A DNA stretch of 64,000 nt from CAXXIC01 sp049315325 (GTDB lineage: Bacteria; Bacteroidota; Bacteroidia; Bacteroidales; UBA7332), in the NCBI GenBank assembly GCA_049315325.1, contig JBMOKJ010000005.1:1-64000 (forward strand), given 5' to 3'. The translations under genes and the position numbers were made by a program. Below are positions 15,458 through 24,661 of the stretch, one piece after another. The notes under the pieces are model-generated. The model ran no database searches and was not told the origin of the DNA. It saw only the letters and a list, made by a program, of their open reading frames with translations. Within the stretch, counting starts at the first letter, position 1. Each line of letters starts with the position of its first letter.

Positions 15458-16384
15458 ATGATAAATCGTGTCCTCATTCGAATGAAAGTGATGCAGCTGA
15501 TTTACTCCTTCTACCAGAAGGAAGATCGCTCTCTCGCTGCCGCAGAAAAAGAGTTGATGTTTAGCCTCGAAAAATCTTACGAATTGTACCATTTTATGCT
15601 ACTTCTGATGGTTGAACTCACTGAACTTCAAGAAAGAAAATTAGACAGTGCCCGCAACAAATATCTACCATCGGCATCAGATAAAAATCCAAGCCTCAGG
15701 TTTATTGATAATCAGTTTATCAAACAATTGAAGTCAAATCTTGACTTTCAGAAGTATTGCAACAATCAGAAAATTTCGTGGACAAACGAATCAGAATTTC
15801 TGAAGCAAATGTTGGATAAAGTGTTAACATCGGAGCTTTATCAGTCATACATTGCTGAGACTGAAGTGAGCTATGCCGCCGATCGCGAATTTTGGCGCAG
15901 TACGTTCAAAAATCTGATTCTCGAAGATGAATATCTGAGCGAAGTGTTGGAGAGTATTAGCCTCTATTGGAACGACGATTTGGATGTGATTGGCACATTT
16001 GTGTTGAAATCAATTAAGCAGTTTAAACCCGAGAGCGGTGAAAATCAAGCTCTGTTGCCCATGTTTAAAGCATCAGACGATCGTGATTTTGCATTCACTC
16101 TTTTCTGTCAGTCAATACTGAAAGAAAAAGAGTATCGTGAGCTAATTGATGCACACACCAAAAATTGGGAAATGGAGCGCATTGCGTTTATGGATATTGT
16201 GATTATGCAGACTGCTGTGGCAGAATTGTTGAACTTCCCGTCCATTCCTGTCAACGTGACATTGAATGAATACATCGAGCTTGCAAAGGCCTACAGCACT
16301 CCAAAAAGTGGTGTGTTTGTAAACGGAGTGCTCGATAGTATTATCAATCAACTTAAATCTGAAAAGAAGATATTGAAGAACTAA
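15458..16384 (+). CDS. nusB: Transcription antitermination factor NusB, long Bacteroidetes form
   Basis: A 308-residue protein, about twice the length of E. coli NusB. The C-terminal third (about 215-300: HTKNWEMERIAFMDIVIMQTAVAELLNFPSIPV, then NEYIELAKAYSTPKSGVFVNGVLDSI) is the recognisable NusB fold, which with S10 binds boxA RNA in rRNA operons. The N-terminal two thirds are helical and typical of the phylum. It begins the group nusB-yajC-ybbR-coaE and has its own -7 box. Confidence 0.9.
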   Translation: MINRVLIRMKVMQLIYSFYQKEDRSLAAAEKELMFSLEKSYELYHFMLLLMVELTELQERKLDSARNKYLPSASDKNPSLRFIDNQFIKQLKSNLDFQKYCNNQKISWTNESEFLKQMLDKVLTSELYQSYIAETEVSYAADREFWRSTFKNLILEDEYLSEVLESISLYWNDDLDVIGTFVLKSIKQFKPESGENQALLPMFKASDDRDFAFTLFCQSILKEKEYRELIDAHTKNWEMERIAFMDIVIMQTAVAELLNFPSIPVNVTLNEYIELAKAYSTPKSGVFVNGVLDSIINQLKSEKKILKN

Positions 16385-16395
16385 ATAAAAGTTCC

Positions 16396-16403
16396 TATAT
16401 TTG
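16396..16403 (+). promoter_or_regulatory. -7 box before yajC
   Basis: TATATTTG 41 bp before the yajC start suggests that yajC can be transcribed separately from nusB. The -33 region is weak. Confidence 0.45.
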
Positions 16404-16444
16404 TGATATAAAACTCAATTTATCATCTGTAAATTATTTTAATT

Positions 16445-16750
16445 ATGAAATTATTAAGCGTATTGCTACAAGCTGGTGGAGGTGGATACCAAGGTATCGT
16501 AATGATGGTTTTGATTGTCGCTGTGTTTTATTTCTTTATGATTCGTCCACAAACGAAACGCCAAAAAGAGATTGCTAAAGCACGCGAAGCAATGAAACCA
16601 GGCGATAAAGTGGTGACTTCAGGTGGAATTCACGGCAAAATTAAAGAGATTCAAGACTCAGTGATGTTGATCGAAGTAGCTCCAAGTGTTCACATCAAAG
16701 TGGATAAAGTGGCTGTGTTTGCATCAAGTGCTGATGTTGAGACCAAGTAA
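16445..16750 (+). CDS. yajC: YajC, accessory subunit of the Sec translocon
   Basis: A 101-residue inner-membrane protein with one membrane helix (about residues 18-38, IVMMVLIVAVFYFFMIRPQ) and the conserved cytosolic motif RPQTKRQKEIAKAREAMKPGDKVVTSGGIHGKI. It associates with SecDF. It ends two steps before ybbR, and its stop codon lies within a small hairpin (16741-16763). Confidence 0.93.
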   Translation: MKLLSVLLQAGGGGYQGIVMMVLIVAVFYFFMIRPQTKRQKEIAKAREAMKPGDKVVTSGGIHGKIKEIQDSVMLIEVAPSVHIKVDKVAVFASSADVETK

Positions 16751-16763
16751 TCAAACCTTGGTC
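16741..16763 (+). promoter_or_regulatory. Hairpin across the yajC stop and ybbR ribosome-binding region
   Basis: GACCAAG (16741-16747) pairs perfectly with CTTGGTC (16757-16763). The loop carries the yajC stop codon and the right arm ends two bases before the ybbR ATG, so folding could limit ybbR translation unless ribosomes finish yajC. Confidence 0.4.
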
Positions 16764-16765
16764 TA

Positions 16766-17770
16766 ATGGGTTGGTTTGACAAAAACAAGAACGAAAGCAA
16801 ACCCTTTCTTACAAAGGTGAGAGACTCTTTTCGCGGACAGCGCAAGAAAGAGCTTCTCACTTTTTTTGTGTTTCTGTTTATTTCAGCCTTTTTCTGGTTT
16901 TTGCAGTGGATGAAGGAGAGTCTTGAAAATCAGATACTTGTGCCGGTAGAGATTGTTAATGTACCTCGTAACGTACTATTGACCTCGGAATTACCTAAGT
17001 GTCTGACTGTGAATATAAAAGATAAAGGTGCCACAATCCTAAGTTATTATTTTTCTCGTCCAATTCCTGCATTTCGAATAGACTACAATGAGTTATCATT
17101 GCGTCGAGGTAGTGCTACTATAACACCAGATCTCATTGTGTCGCAACTCCAGAAGAAATTTGTACCCAGTATCGAAATTTCCTCTATTTTCCCGGAATCG
17201 CTAACCATCTTATTCTCGAGAGGTGAATCGAAAGTGATGCCTATTACGCTTTTAACAGCTATTTCAACAACTTCTGCTTGTGGAATAAGTGGTTCCATTC
17301 GTGTAATTCCATCCACAGTAACAATATATGCACCTAAACAAAAGCTCAAAGAGGTTGAGACCGTGTTTTCTGAATTACTGCAATCTCACAATGTGAAAGA
17401 CACCCTACATACCACAGTCCACCTTCAGCGAATAGAAGGTGTAAAGATTGTCCCCAACAGTGTGCAGGTGATAGTTCCGGTTGAACCATTTACCGAGAAG
17501 AATATGGAGGTGGCGATTGATGGTGTCGGTGCGCCAGTTGGTTACAAAATGAGACTCTTCCCCGTTAAGACAAATGTTGTTTGTCGCGTGGCGATTAGTA
17601 AATACGACAAAGTCGATGCTCGCGATTTCAGATTGATTGTGGACTATGATTCTTCAAAAGGAGGCGTGGATGCGAAATATCCAGTTCGCTTGGTTCATTC
17701 GACTAAATACGTTTCAAAAGTGCGTTTTCAACCCTCTGAGGTGGAAGTGTTGATGGAGGATGGGCAATGA
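16766..17770 (+). CDS. YbbR-domain membrane-anchored protein
   Basis: A 334-residue protein with a short cytosolic N-terminus, one membrane helix at about 30-48 (LLTFFVFLFISAFFWFL) and a periplasmic body of YbbR-like beta domains (ENQILVPVEIVNVPRNVLLTSELPKCLTVNIKDKG is the first; the last is around 220-330). In Firmicutes the family (CdaR) modulates the cyclic-di-AMP synthase; here no cdaA gene is adjacent, so that role is not shown. It sits between yajC and coaE, overlaps coaE by 4 bp, and is a usual member of this group. Confidence 0.82.
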   Translation: MGWFDKNKNESKPFLTKVRDSFRGQRKKELLTFFVFLFISAFFWFLQWMKESLENQILVPVEIVNVPRNVLLTSELPKCLTVNIKDKGATILSYYFSRPIPAFRIDYNELSLRRGSATITPDLIVSQLQKKFVPSIEISSIFPESLTILFSRGESKVMPITLLTAISTTSACGISGSIRVIPSTVTIYAPKQKLKEVETVFSELLQSHNVKDTLHTTVHLQRIEGVKIVPNSVQVIVPVEPFTEKNMEVAIDGVGAPVGYKMRLFPVKTNVVCRVAISKYDKVDARDFRLIVDYDSSKGGVDAKYPVRLVHSTKYVSKVRFQPSEVEVLMEDGQ

Positions 17771-18348
17771 TTAAAATTGGTGTCACAGGCGGACTAGGAA
17801 GTGGTAAATCGGTCGTTTCGAATTTGCTTCAAATTAACGGAATACCTGTGTATAATAGCGATACAGAAGCAAAACGATTGATGAATACCTCGAACACCAT
17901 TCGACGAAAGATTGTTGATTTGCTTGGTGATAGTAGCTACAGTGATTCGCAATTAAATCGGAGCTATGTGGCACAGCGGGTATTTGGTGATACTGATATG
18001 CTTAGGCAGTTGAATGCCATAGTTCACCCCGAAGTTCGTAAAGATTTTCTACAGTGGTCGTCGATACAGAATAGAGATATTGTGGCTATTGAGTCAGCTA
18101 TTTTATTCGAATCAGAGCTTTCTCCACTTCTCGATAAAATTGTAGTAGTGAGTGCACCTATCGAACTTCGAATAGCGCGCGTTTTGGCACGAGATGGATT
18201 GAGTGAAGAGCAAATCCGATTGAGAATTGAGGCTCAAATGGATGATGAAACGAGGGAGTGTTTGGCTGATTTCGTTGTTGTCAATGATCGTTCAAGAGCC
18301 ATTATTCCTCAAATCAATCAGATTTTGAAGGAGCTACGCAATTCTTAA
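17767..18348 (+). CDS. coaE: Dephospho-CoA kinase
   Basis: A 193-residue P-loop kinase for the last step of coenzyme A synthesis, phosphorylating the 3'-hydroxyl of dephospho-CoA. Walker A is GGLGSGKS (8-15), the substrate-binding NSDTEAKRL follows, and the lid is around RVLARDGLSEEQIRLRIEAQMDDE. Length is normal. The ATG overlaps the ybbR stop by 4 bp. Confidence 0.95.
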   Translation: MIKIGVTGGLGSGKSVVSNLLQINGIPVYNSDTEAKRLMNTSNTIRRKIVDLLGDSSYSDSQLNRSYVAQRVFGDTDMLRQLNAIVHPEVRKDFLQWSSIQNRDIVAIESAILFESELSPLLDKIVVVSAPIELRIARVLARDGLSEEQIRLRIEAQMDDETRECLADFVVVNDRSRAIIPQINQILKELRNS

Positions 18349-18369
18349 CAATTAAAAACATTTTCCTTT

Positions 18370-18399
18370 TTGCGCCTCCCTTTATCCTTTCTATATTTG
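18370..18399 (+). promoter_or_regulatory. Promoter of the DUF5606 gene
   Basis: TTGC (18370-18373), an 18-bp spacer and TATATTTG (18392-18399) fit the consensus; the ATG is 27 bp further. Confidence 0.65.
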
Positions 18400-18425
18400 T
18401 GTTCTAAATTTTACAAACATAATTT

Positions 18426-18839
18426 ATGCTTAAAACAATACTTTCAATCTCTGGAAAACCAGGATTATACAAATTGCTTTCTCAAGGTAAATCGGCACTT
18501 ATTGTTGAATCGTTGTTGGACGGAAAGAAAATCCCTGCTCATTCACGCGATAAAGTGATTTCGTTGAACGACATTGCGATCTATACTGATGAGGAAGAGA
18601 AACCATTGCGAGAAGTGTTTCAGTTGATATTCGACAAAGAAGCAGGTAACTTGATAAAACTAGACTTCAAGAATGATGTCAATGGTATGAAATCTTATTT
18701 TGCTACCGTATTACCTACTTACGATCGCGATCGCGTTTATCCGACAGATATCAAGAAGGTATTGGCATGGTATAATCTCCTAGTTGAAAAAGGGATTACC
18801 ACATTCACTGCTGAAGAGAAACCAGCAGTTGCTGAGTAA
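18426..18839 (+). CDS. DUF5606-family protein
   Basis: A 137-residue cytosolic protein common in Bacteroidetes, starting MLKTILSISGKPGLYKLLSQGKSALIVESLLDGKK. The N-terminal half looks like a small beta-barrel with the 'ISGKPGL' signature, and the C-terminal half carries a short helix and the conserved TDIKKVLAWYNLLVEKGI. The last residues are a charged tail. Function is unknown. It has its own promoter and ends at a strong terminator shared with the convergent tsf gene. Confidence 0.85.
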   Translation: MLKTILSISGKPGLYKLLSQGKSALIVESLLDGKKIPAHSRDKVISLNDIAIYTDEEEKPLREVFQLIFDKEAGNLIKLDFKNDVNGMKSYFATVLPTYDRDRVYPTDIKKVLAWYNLLVEKGITTFTAEEKPAVAE

Positions 18840-18859
18840 AAGCACATTTAATTGAATAA

Positions 18860-18900
18860 GAAAAGGGCAGACTTCACAAAGAAATCTGCCCTTTCTGTTT
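18860..18900. terminator. Bidirectional terminator between the DUF5606 gene and tsf
   Basis: AAAGGGCAGA (18862-18871) pairs perfectly with TCTGCCCTTT (18885-18894). A/T tracts lie on both sides, so it can stop both converging transcripts. Confidence 0.85.
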
Positions 18901-18916
18901 TGTTATTCGAGTAAGT

Positions 18917-19741
18917 CTACTCTTGGTTCAATGTAACACGTTTGAAAGCTGTTGCAGTCAAACCTTTAGATTGAGACGTTAAGTATTGCTCAACGCTGAT
19001 TTTTGAGTCTTTGATAAATGCTTGAGCCAACAATGTTGAGTCTTGGTAGAATTTATTTAAACGACCTTCAGCAATTTTCTCCAACATATTTTCTGGTTTG
19101 CCTTCTTCGCGCGCTTTTTCACGACCAATTTGAAGTTCTTTTTCAACTACCGATGCAGGCATATCTGATTTGTTCAAAGAGATAGGAGACATTGCTGCAA
19201 CTTGCATTGCCACGTCTTTTGCCACTTGAGTTTCAACGCTCTCTTGGTTGAACCCAACAATGGTAGCCAATTTGTTACCTGGGTGGATGTAGGCTACAAC
19301 AGCAGGTGCTTCTACAAATTCGTAGAAGCCGATTTCCATTTTCTCACCAGTAACACCGATTTTGTCGGTGATTAATTCAGAAATTGTGCGACCATCGATT
19401 GATAATGCCAAAACAGAATCCAAAGATGTAGCTTTAGCATCTAACGCAGCATTCAAGAAAGAACGGGTTAAGGCAACAAAACCTTCGTTTTTAGCCACAA
19501 AGTCTGTTTCACATTTCAATGCTACGATAGCAGCAAATTGATTGTTAGTTGCAGCTAATACACAACCTTCAGATGCTTCACGATCTGAACGTTTTGCAGC
19601 CACAGCTTGTCCTTTTTGGCGAATAATATCCATTGCTTTGTCGAAGTCGCCATCTACTTCAGTCAAGGCATTTTTGCAATCCATCATACCAGCACCCGTC
19701 ATTGTGCGGAGCTTGGTGATATCAGCCATAGTTACAGCCAT
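18917..19741 (-). CDS. tsf: Elongation factor Ts
   Basis: A 274-residue nucleotide-exchange factor that recycles EF-Tu from its GDP to GTP form. The N-terminal UBA-like domain reads ITKLRTMTGAGMMDCKNAL (8-26), the conserved core is ALKCETDFVAKNEGF (residues about 73-88, with the TDFV motif that contacts EF-Tu), and the final helix ends VTLNQE. It is the last gene of the rplM-rpsI-rpsB-tsf order and ends at the shared terminator. Confidence 0.97.
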   Translation of the reverse strand: MAVTMADITKLRTMTGAGMMDCKNALTEVDGDFDKAMDIIRQKGQAVAAKRSDREASEGCVLAATNNQFAAIVALKCETDFVAKNEGFVALTRSFLNAALDAKATSLDSVLALSIDGRTISELITDKIGVTGEKMEIGFYEFVEAPAVVAYIHPGNKLATIVGFNQESVETQVAKDVAMQVAAMSPISLNKSDMPASVVEKELQIGREKAREEGKPENMLEKIAEGRLNKFYQDSTLLAQAFIKDSKISVEQYLTSQSKGLTATAFKRVTLNQE

Positions 19742-19862
19742 AATAATTCTTTATTTAATGTGTTAAAAAATATTCTGCATAAAAAAAGCTACTCAATACG
19801 AATACCGAATCACATTTCCAACGAAAGTGTAGTTCGCTACTCGTATTGGCAGCTAAATAAGA

Positions 19863-20699
19863 TTACTCTTCGTCAGATTTGAACTTGTCAGCGACTTTAG
19901 CGTTCAACGCTTCTTCGTCCTCTTTTTTAGTTCTCTCTTTTTTCACAGTTTTAGGTTTGCGTTCGCGTTTTGCAGCTGGCGCATCTACTACTTCTGAGTC
20001 GATTTTTTCAACTTTGCGTTCTTCCAAACCTTCAATCATAGCAGCACACAAAGCTTCGAGGATAACCTCTACAGATTTTGTTGCATCATCGTTAGCTGGA
20101 ATCATGAAGTCGATATCTTTTGGATTCGAGTTTGTATCAACAATTCCGAAAACTGGAATACCGAGACGTTTTGCTTCAGCCACAGCGATGTGTTCTTTCA
20201 TCACGTCAACTACAAAAATTGCAGCTGGAAGGCGAGACAAATCGGCGATACTACCTAAGTTTTTCTCCAATTTCGCACGTTGGCGAGTTACTTGAAGTTT
20301 TTCTCTTTTTGAAAGGTTATCAAATGTACCATCTTTCTCCATTTTGTCGATTGATGACATTTTTTTAACCGCTTTACGGATAGTCGCGAAGTTGGTAAGC
20401 ATACCACCTGGCCAGCGCTCGATCACGTAAGGCATATTTACAGAAGATGCTTTTTCAGCAACTACGTCTTTAGCTTGTTTTTTTGTAGCAACAAATAGTA
20501 CACGTCTTCCTGATTTCACAATCGATTTGAGTGCGTTTGCTGCTTCATCTACTTTAGCAACAGTTTTGTAAAGGTCAATGATGTGGATACCATTGCGCTC
20601 CATAAAGATGTAAGGAGCCATTGCCGGATTCCATTTTCTTTTTAAGTGTCCGAAGTGACAGCCGGCTTCTAATAATTGTTCAAAATTTACTCTTGACAT
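19863..20699 (-). CDS. rpsB: 30S ribosomal protein S2
   Basis: A 278-residue ribosomal protein. The core is standard: EAGCHFGHLKRKWNPAMAPYIFMERNGIHIIDLYKT at the start, RWPGGMLTNFATIRK in the middle, and FGIVDTNSNPKDIDFMIPANDDATKSV later. Beyond the E. coli end it has a basic and acidic tail of about 40 residues (KRERKPKTVKKERTKKEDEE) seen in many Bacteroidetes. It lies 121 bp upstream of tsf in the same direction. Confidence 0.97.
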   Translation of the reverse strand: MSRVNFEQLLEAGCHFGHLKRKWNPAMAPYIFMERNGIHIIDLYKTVAKVDEAANALKSIVKSGRRVLFVATKKQAKDVVAEKASSVNMPYVIERWPGGMLTNFATIRKAVKKMSSIDKMEKDGTFDNLSKREKLQVTRQRAKLEKNLGSIADLSRLPAAIFVVDVMKEHIAVAEAKRLGIPVFGIVDTNSNPKDIDFMIPANDDATKSVEVILEALCAAMIEGLEERKVEKIDSEVVDAPAAKRERKPKTVKKERTKKEDEEALNAKVADKFKSDEE

Positions 20700-20833
20700 T
20701 GTTTTGTTTTTTTAATACGTTTACATTCAACTAATTCAATCACCAAGTAGTTTGCATTCGTCGATAAAGTGAAGAAAGTCTTGGTAATTTGGATACTAAA
20801 CACTGTATTTCAGCAAGCACCGCAAAAAAAATA

Positions 20834-21220
20834 TTAACGTTTGCTGAACTGGAATCTTTTACGAGCTTTTGGTTGACCCGGTTTTTTACGTTCCACAGAG
20901 CGAGGATCACGAGTAACAAATCCTTCTTTTCTCAAAGCTGATTTGTCTTCTGGATTAATCTTTACCAATGCACGTGCAATTGCTAAACGCAATGCTTCTG
21001 CTTGACCTTTGTAACCACCACCACCGAGATTCACTCGGATATCATACGATTCAACAACGCCTAGTTTGTTTAAAGGTTGTTTTACAACGTATTGTAAAAT
21101 GGTCGATGGAAAGTAATTGTCAAGTTCACGTTTGTTGATAACGATTTTACCGCTTCCTGCTGTAACGAAAACACGAGCAACTGCTGCTTTTCTTCTTCCG
21201 ATTGCATTAACTGCTTCCAT
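20834..21220 (-). CDS. rpsI: 30S ribosomal protein S9
   Basis: A 128-residue ribosomal protein near the mRNA decoding site. It starts MEAVNAIGRRKAAVARV, has the GGGGYKGQAEALRLAIARAL core, and ends KPGQPKARKRFQFSKR, the basic tail that reaches the P-site tRNA. It follows rplM by 5 bp and is co-transcribed with it. Confidence 0.97.
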   Translation of the reverse strand: MEAVNAIGRRKAAVARVFVTAGSGKIVINKRELDNYFPSTILQYVVKQPLNKLGVVESYDIRVNLGGGGYKGQAEALRLAIARALVKINPEDKSALRKEGFVTRDPRSVERKKPGQPKARKRFQFSKR

Positions 21221-21225
21221 ATCGA

Positions 21226-21681
21226 TTATTTAAGAGAGTTTATATCAATAGACTTCGGTGTTTGAGCTTGATGAGGATGCTCTGTACCCGCGTATACAAA
21301 TAGATTAGTTATAAGTTTTGCGCCCAATTTGTTTTTCGGAAGCATACCTTTTACTACCTTTTTGTAGAGACGCTCTTCTCCTTTTTTCAAAAGAGATTGT
21401 GGAGAGTTTTCTCTCTGACCACCGGGATAGCCGGTATACGTCAAGTAAACACGGTCGGTCAACTTGTTGCCTGTTAATTTGAATTTGTCTGCATTGATAA
21501 TAATCACATTATCTCCGCAATCTACGTGAGGAGTGTAGCTTGGTTTGTATTTGCCACGCAAAAGTTTCGCAACTTTTGTGCAAAGACGTCCCAAAACCTG
21601 ATCTGTGGCATCTACCACGATCCACTCTTTCTGAGCTGTTGCTTTGTTCGCAGAAATGGTTTTGTAACTTAAAGTATCCAC
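21226..21681 (-). CDS. rplM: 50S ribosomal protein L13
   Basis: A 151-residue ribosomal protein, an early assembler of the large subunit. WIVVDATDQVLGRLCTKVAKLLRGK (20-44) and HVDCGDNVIIINADKFKLTGNK are the conserved segments. It is the first gene of the ribosomal operon and is preceded by a well-formed promoter. Confidence 0.97.
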   Translation of the reverse strand: MDTLSYKTISANKATAQKEWIVVDATDQVLGRLCTKVAKLLRGKYKPSYTPHVDCGDNVIIINADKFKLTGNKLTDRVYLTYTGYPGGQRENSPQSLLKKGEERLYKKVVKGMLPKNKLGAKLITNLFVYAGTEHPHQAQTPKSIDINSLK

Positions 21682-21796
21682 TGCTTTTTGTTTTTTAAAT
21701 TATTAATTACTAGAAATCAGATGTTTACACTCGTCGGACACAACTTGTTTAACATCCTTGTTATCACACTTTTTAAGTTTGATAATAATCGGCTTG

Positions 21797-21826
21797 CAAA
21801 GGTAGACCTTTTCTTCGAATTACAAA
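21797..21826 (-). promoter_or_regulatory. Promoter of the rplM-rpsI-rpsB-tsf operon
   Basis: On the minus strand TTTG (21823-21826), an 18-bp spacer and TACCTTTG (21797-21804) match the consensus. The rplM start codon is about 115 bp downstream, leaving room for an untranslated leader. Confidence 0.65.
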
Positions 21827-21890
21827 ACTTTTTTATCTAAAAATCGGATAACTAGCGGTTTTGCTTTTTTGCAAGAATAATTTGCGTCGA

Positions 21891-22487
21891 TTAATCTACT
21901 TTGATTTTGAAAACCACCTTGCGAATTGGTGCTTTTTCGCCATACTGTATGCCAGGCAAGTGCAAATCTGTTGGGAAAAACAGGAAGAATCGCTCAGACG
22001 TAGCCGAATGATAGCAAATTGGCGACACTTTGAATCCCGCATAATCTTTCACAGCGTCATACACAACCACCTCTTTTGCCAAATTGGGTTGCGTGATACC
22101 AATCAACTCTTTTCCTGAAACCACATATTGTAGATCAATGTTAGCGCGGTGCCCTTCGAAACGTTCTTCCCCTGGATCTTTCGACGTGTATTCCTGTACA
22201 TTAATTGATACCGCATCGCTGAGAGTTTGTTTGCCAAGTGGCAATGTTTTCAGATCGTTATCTTTCATAAATTTGAAAACAAGGTTCCATCGGTCGGGGT
22301 ATTTCTGGAAATGACTAGCGAATGCGGCTATATTTATTGATGGATCGGGCTGAGGAGCAATGCCTTGAAGCCATACTTTTTGTTCAAACCACTGAAGTTG
22401 TTTTTTTGTTGCCGTTTGTAGCGTTTTTGAATAAGTAGCACTAAGTAACAAACAAAACATAATTAGGTAAATCTGGAAACGTTTCAT
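21891..22487 (-). CDS. YhcH/YjgK/YiaL-family protein with signal peptide
   Basis: A 198-residue protein with signal peptide (MKRFQIYLIMFCLLLSATYS), so it is exported, unlike cytosolic members. The cupin-like domain shows the family's metal-binding pattern in EGHRANIDLQYVVSGKELIGI and the later FFLFFPTDLHLPGI. E. coli relatives bind sialic acid-pathway sugars or act as anomerase; the substrate here is unknown. Upstream, TATCTTTG on the minus strand (22575-22582) is a possible -7 box. Confidence 0.82.
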   Translation of the reverse strand: MKRFQIYLIMFCLLLSATYSKTLQTATKKQLQWFEQKVWLQGIAPQPDPSINIAAFASHFQKYPDRWNLVFKFMKDNDLKTLPLGKQTLSDAVSINVQEYTSKDPGEERFEGHRANIDLQYVVSGKELIGITQPNLAKEVVVYDAVKDYAGFKVSPICYHSATSERFFLFFPTDLHLPGIQYGEKAPIRKVVFKIKVD

Positions 22488-22644
22488 TTAGATTGAATTT
22501 AGGGTTAATAACAAGTTTTTCTTTGGTTAGCGGGATTTATTTTCACCTAGATAATAAGGCGATTTTCTTCGCGGCAAAGATAGATGGAATTTAATGGATT
22601 AAAAAGAAATAAAATGGTTAAAAACGTACAACAAAAAAATATTG

Positions 22645-22652
22645 TAGCTTTG
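22645..22652 (+). promoter_or_regulatory. -7 box before mnmE
   Basis: TAGCTTTG lies 19 bp before the start codon of mnmE. The -33 region is AT-rich and not distinct. Confidence 0.5.
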
Positions 22653-22671
22653 CACACATAAACGATCAATA

Positions 22672-24066
22672 ATGATAAATCCCGTTTTTCAAGAAGATAC
22701 AATATGTGCCGTCTCATCTGCTCCGGGAGTGGGTGGTGTAGCGCTTATCCGTATTTCAGGGAGCAATTCGCTGGAAATCTGTGACAAAATTTTCACTCCA
22801 TTTAAAAATGGTAAAACTGTAGAGGGTCAAAAGGCATATACTCTTGCGTTTGGTGCAATTATGGATAAAAGTGAAGCGATTGACGAAGTGCTTGTTGCAG
22901 TTTTCAGAAATCCTCGCTCGTTTACCGGAGAAGATACGGTGGAAATCACTTGCCATGGATCGATGTTTATTCAGCAAACGATTTTGAAACTGCTTATCGA
23001 AGGCGGTTGTCGCCTCGCACAACCCGGCGAATTTACTCAGCGCGCTTTTCTAAATGGCAAAATGGACCTATCGCAAGCTGAAGCAGTTGCCGATTTAATC
23101 GCATCGACTTCTGCTGCCACACACAAATTGGCGCTCAATCAGATGAAAGGAGGTTTCAGCCGAGAGCTGGATTTGCTGCGTGAACGGTTACTGGATTTTG
23201 CAGCTTTGATTGAGCTCGAACTCGATTTCAGCGAAGAGTATGTCGAGTTTGCCGATCGTACTAATTTGAAAGGATTGGCTACAGAAATAGAATCTATCAT
23301 AAAAAAACTGGCAGATTCGTTCAGCGTTGGCAATGCGATTAAAAATGGTGTTCCGGTTGCAATCATCGGCGAAACCAATGCAGGAAAATCGACACTGCTG
23401 AACCTTTTATTAAAAGAAGAAAAAGCAATCGTTAGTGATATTCATGGAACGACGCGAGACGTAATTGAAGATGTGATAAACATTGGTGGCATCACCTTCC
23501 GGTTTATCGACACAGCTGGAATTCGTGAGACGACCGATGTAATAGAAAACATTGGTATTGAACGCACATTTCAAAAGGTAGAACAAGCTGAAATCGTGCT
23601 TTGGATGATTGATGCCACAAGCTCAATGGGGAATATACAGGAGCTAGCAGAACGTATTTTACCAGTTATCGAAGGCAAAGCGCTACTGATTCTATTTAAT
23701 AAAGCCGATAAAATTGCCGACAAATCGACCCTAGCAGCTCTTTTCCCTGAGCAGAAGACTCTTTTTATCTCGGCAAAAAAAAGAACAAATACAGACGAAC
23801 TTCAACAGTTGCTTGTAGAAATGGCTCATCTGCCCAAAGTTTCGTCAAACGATGTAATTGTGACTAACCTCCGCCACTACGAAGCACTGACCAAAGCGAA
23901 TGAAGCCATACGAAGAGTGATTGATGGAATGAATGATGGCATTTCTGCTGACTTCTTGGCTCAGGATATTCGCGAATGTATGCACTATTTAGCCGAAATT
24001 ACGGGTAAAATTAGCGCCAACGAGATTTTGCATACCATTTTCAGACGCTTTTGTATCGGGAAATAA
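22672..24066 (+). CDS. mnmE: tRNA modification GTPase MnmE
   Basis: A 464-residue GTPase that, with MnmG, adds the carboxymethylaminomethyl group to U34 of certain tRNAs. The N-terminal folate-binding domain begins TICAVSSAPGVGGVALIRISG. The G domain (about 224-385) has GETNAGKSTLLN (G1), GTTRD (G2), DTAGIRE (G3) and NKADK (G4). The C-terminus is CIGK, the CxGK motif with the cysteine needed for catalysis. It overlaps the next gene by one base. Confidence 0.96.
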   Translation: MINPVFQEDTICAVSSAPGVGGVALIRISGSNSLEICDKIFTPFKNGKTVEGQKAYTLAFGAIMDKSEAIDEVLVAVFRNPRSFTGEDTVEITCHGSMFIQQTILKLLIEGGCRLAQPGEFTQRAFLNGKMDLSQAEAVADLIASTSAATHKLALNQMKGGFSRELDLLRERLLDFAALIELELDFSEEYVEFADRTNLKGLATEIESIIKKLADSFSVGNAIKNGVPVAIIGETNAGKSTLLNLLLKEEKAIVSDIHGTTRDVIEDVINIGGITFRFIDTAGIRETTDVIENIGIERTFQKVEQAEIVLWMIDATSSMGNIQELAERILPVIEGKALLILFNKADKIADKSTLAALFPEQKTLFISAKKRTNTDELQQLLVEMAHLPKVSSNDVIVTNLRHYEALTKANEAIRRVIDGMNDGISADFLAQDIRECMHYLAEITGKISANEILHTIFRRFCIGK

Positions 24067-24659
24067 TGAACTACCTCGCACACATATATTTATCGGATAA
24101 TATCGCTCAACGACAAGTGGGTAATTTTATAGGCGATTTTGTAAAAGGGAATCAGTACGATAATTATCCTAATGAAATCCGACGTGGGATATTACTGCAC
24201 CGACAAATTGACAGTTACACAGATGCTCATCCAGTGGTGCGGGAGACGACAGCCCTATTGAGAAGCTCATTTGGTCGTTATTCTGGAATTGTTTCTGATT
24301 TGTATTTCGATCATTTTCTCGCTACGAATTTTGACAGTTATTCTAATAATCGCTCTTTAACCAAATTTTCGTTGGGATTTTATGGCGCGGCAACACTTAA
24401 CTACCGTTATCTTCCAGATCGGGTAAAAGGTTTTATTTGGCACTTTATCACAACACATCGGTTGGGTAAATATGCCTCGTTCGAAGGATTGAAAGAGTCG
24501 ATGCAGATTATGGAGCGACATAAAACGCCTGCGATTTCTCCGGATTTGGCAATCGAATTTCTGCAATCGAATTTTGAGCAACTACAATCGAATTTTCAGC
24601 TCTTTTTCCCAGATTTGGTGAAGTTTGTTGAAGAGTATAAACATCTCGACCGGATTTGA
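24066..24659 (+). CDS. acpH: ACP phosphodiesterase (DUF479 family)
   Basis: A 197-residue enzyme that removes the 4'-phosphopantetheine group from acyl carrier protein. The conserved MNYLAHIYLSDNIAQRQVGNFIGDFVKG and LHRQIDSYTDAHPVVRE (with the HD-type His and Asp ligands) and SDLYFDHFLA are present. ATG 24066 overlaps the mnmE stop TAA by one base; an earlier in-frame ATG would add five residues. It is directly followed by the EamA-type gene and probably shares a transcript. Confidence 0.88.
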   Translation: MNYLAHIYLSDNIAQRQVGNFIGDFVKGNQYDNYPNEIRRGILLHRQIDSYTDAHPVVRETTALLRSSFGRYSGIVSDLYFDHFLATNFDSYSNNRSLTKFSLGFYGAATLNYRYLPDRVKGFIWHFITTHRLGKYASFEGLKESMQIMERHKTPAISPDLAIEFLQSNFEQLQSNFQLFFPDLVKFVEEYKHLDRI

Positions 24660-24661
24660 TT

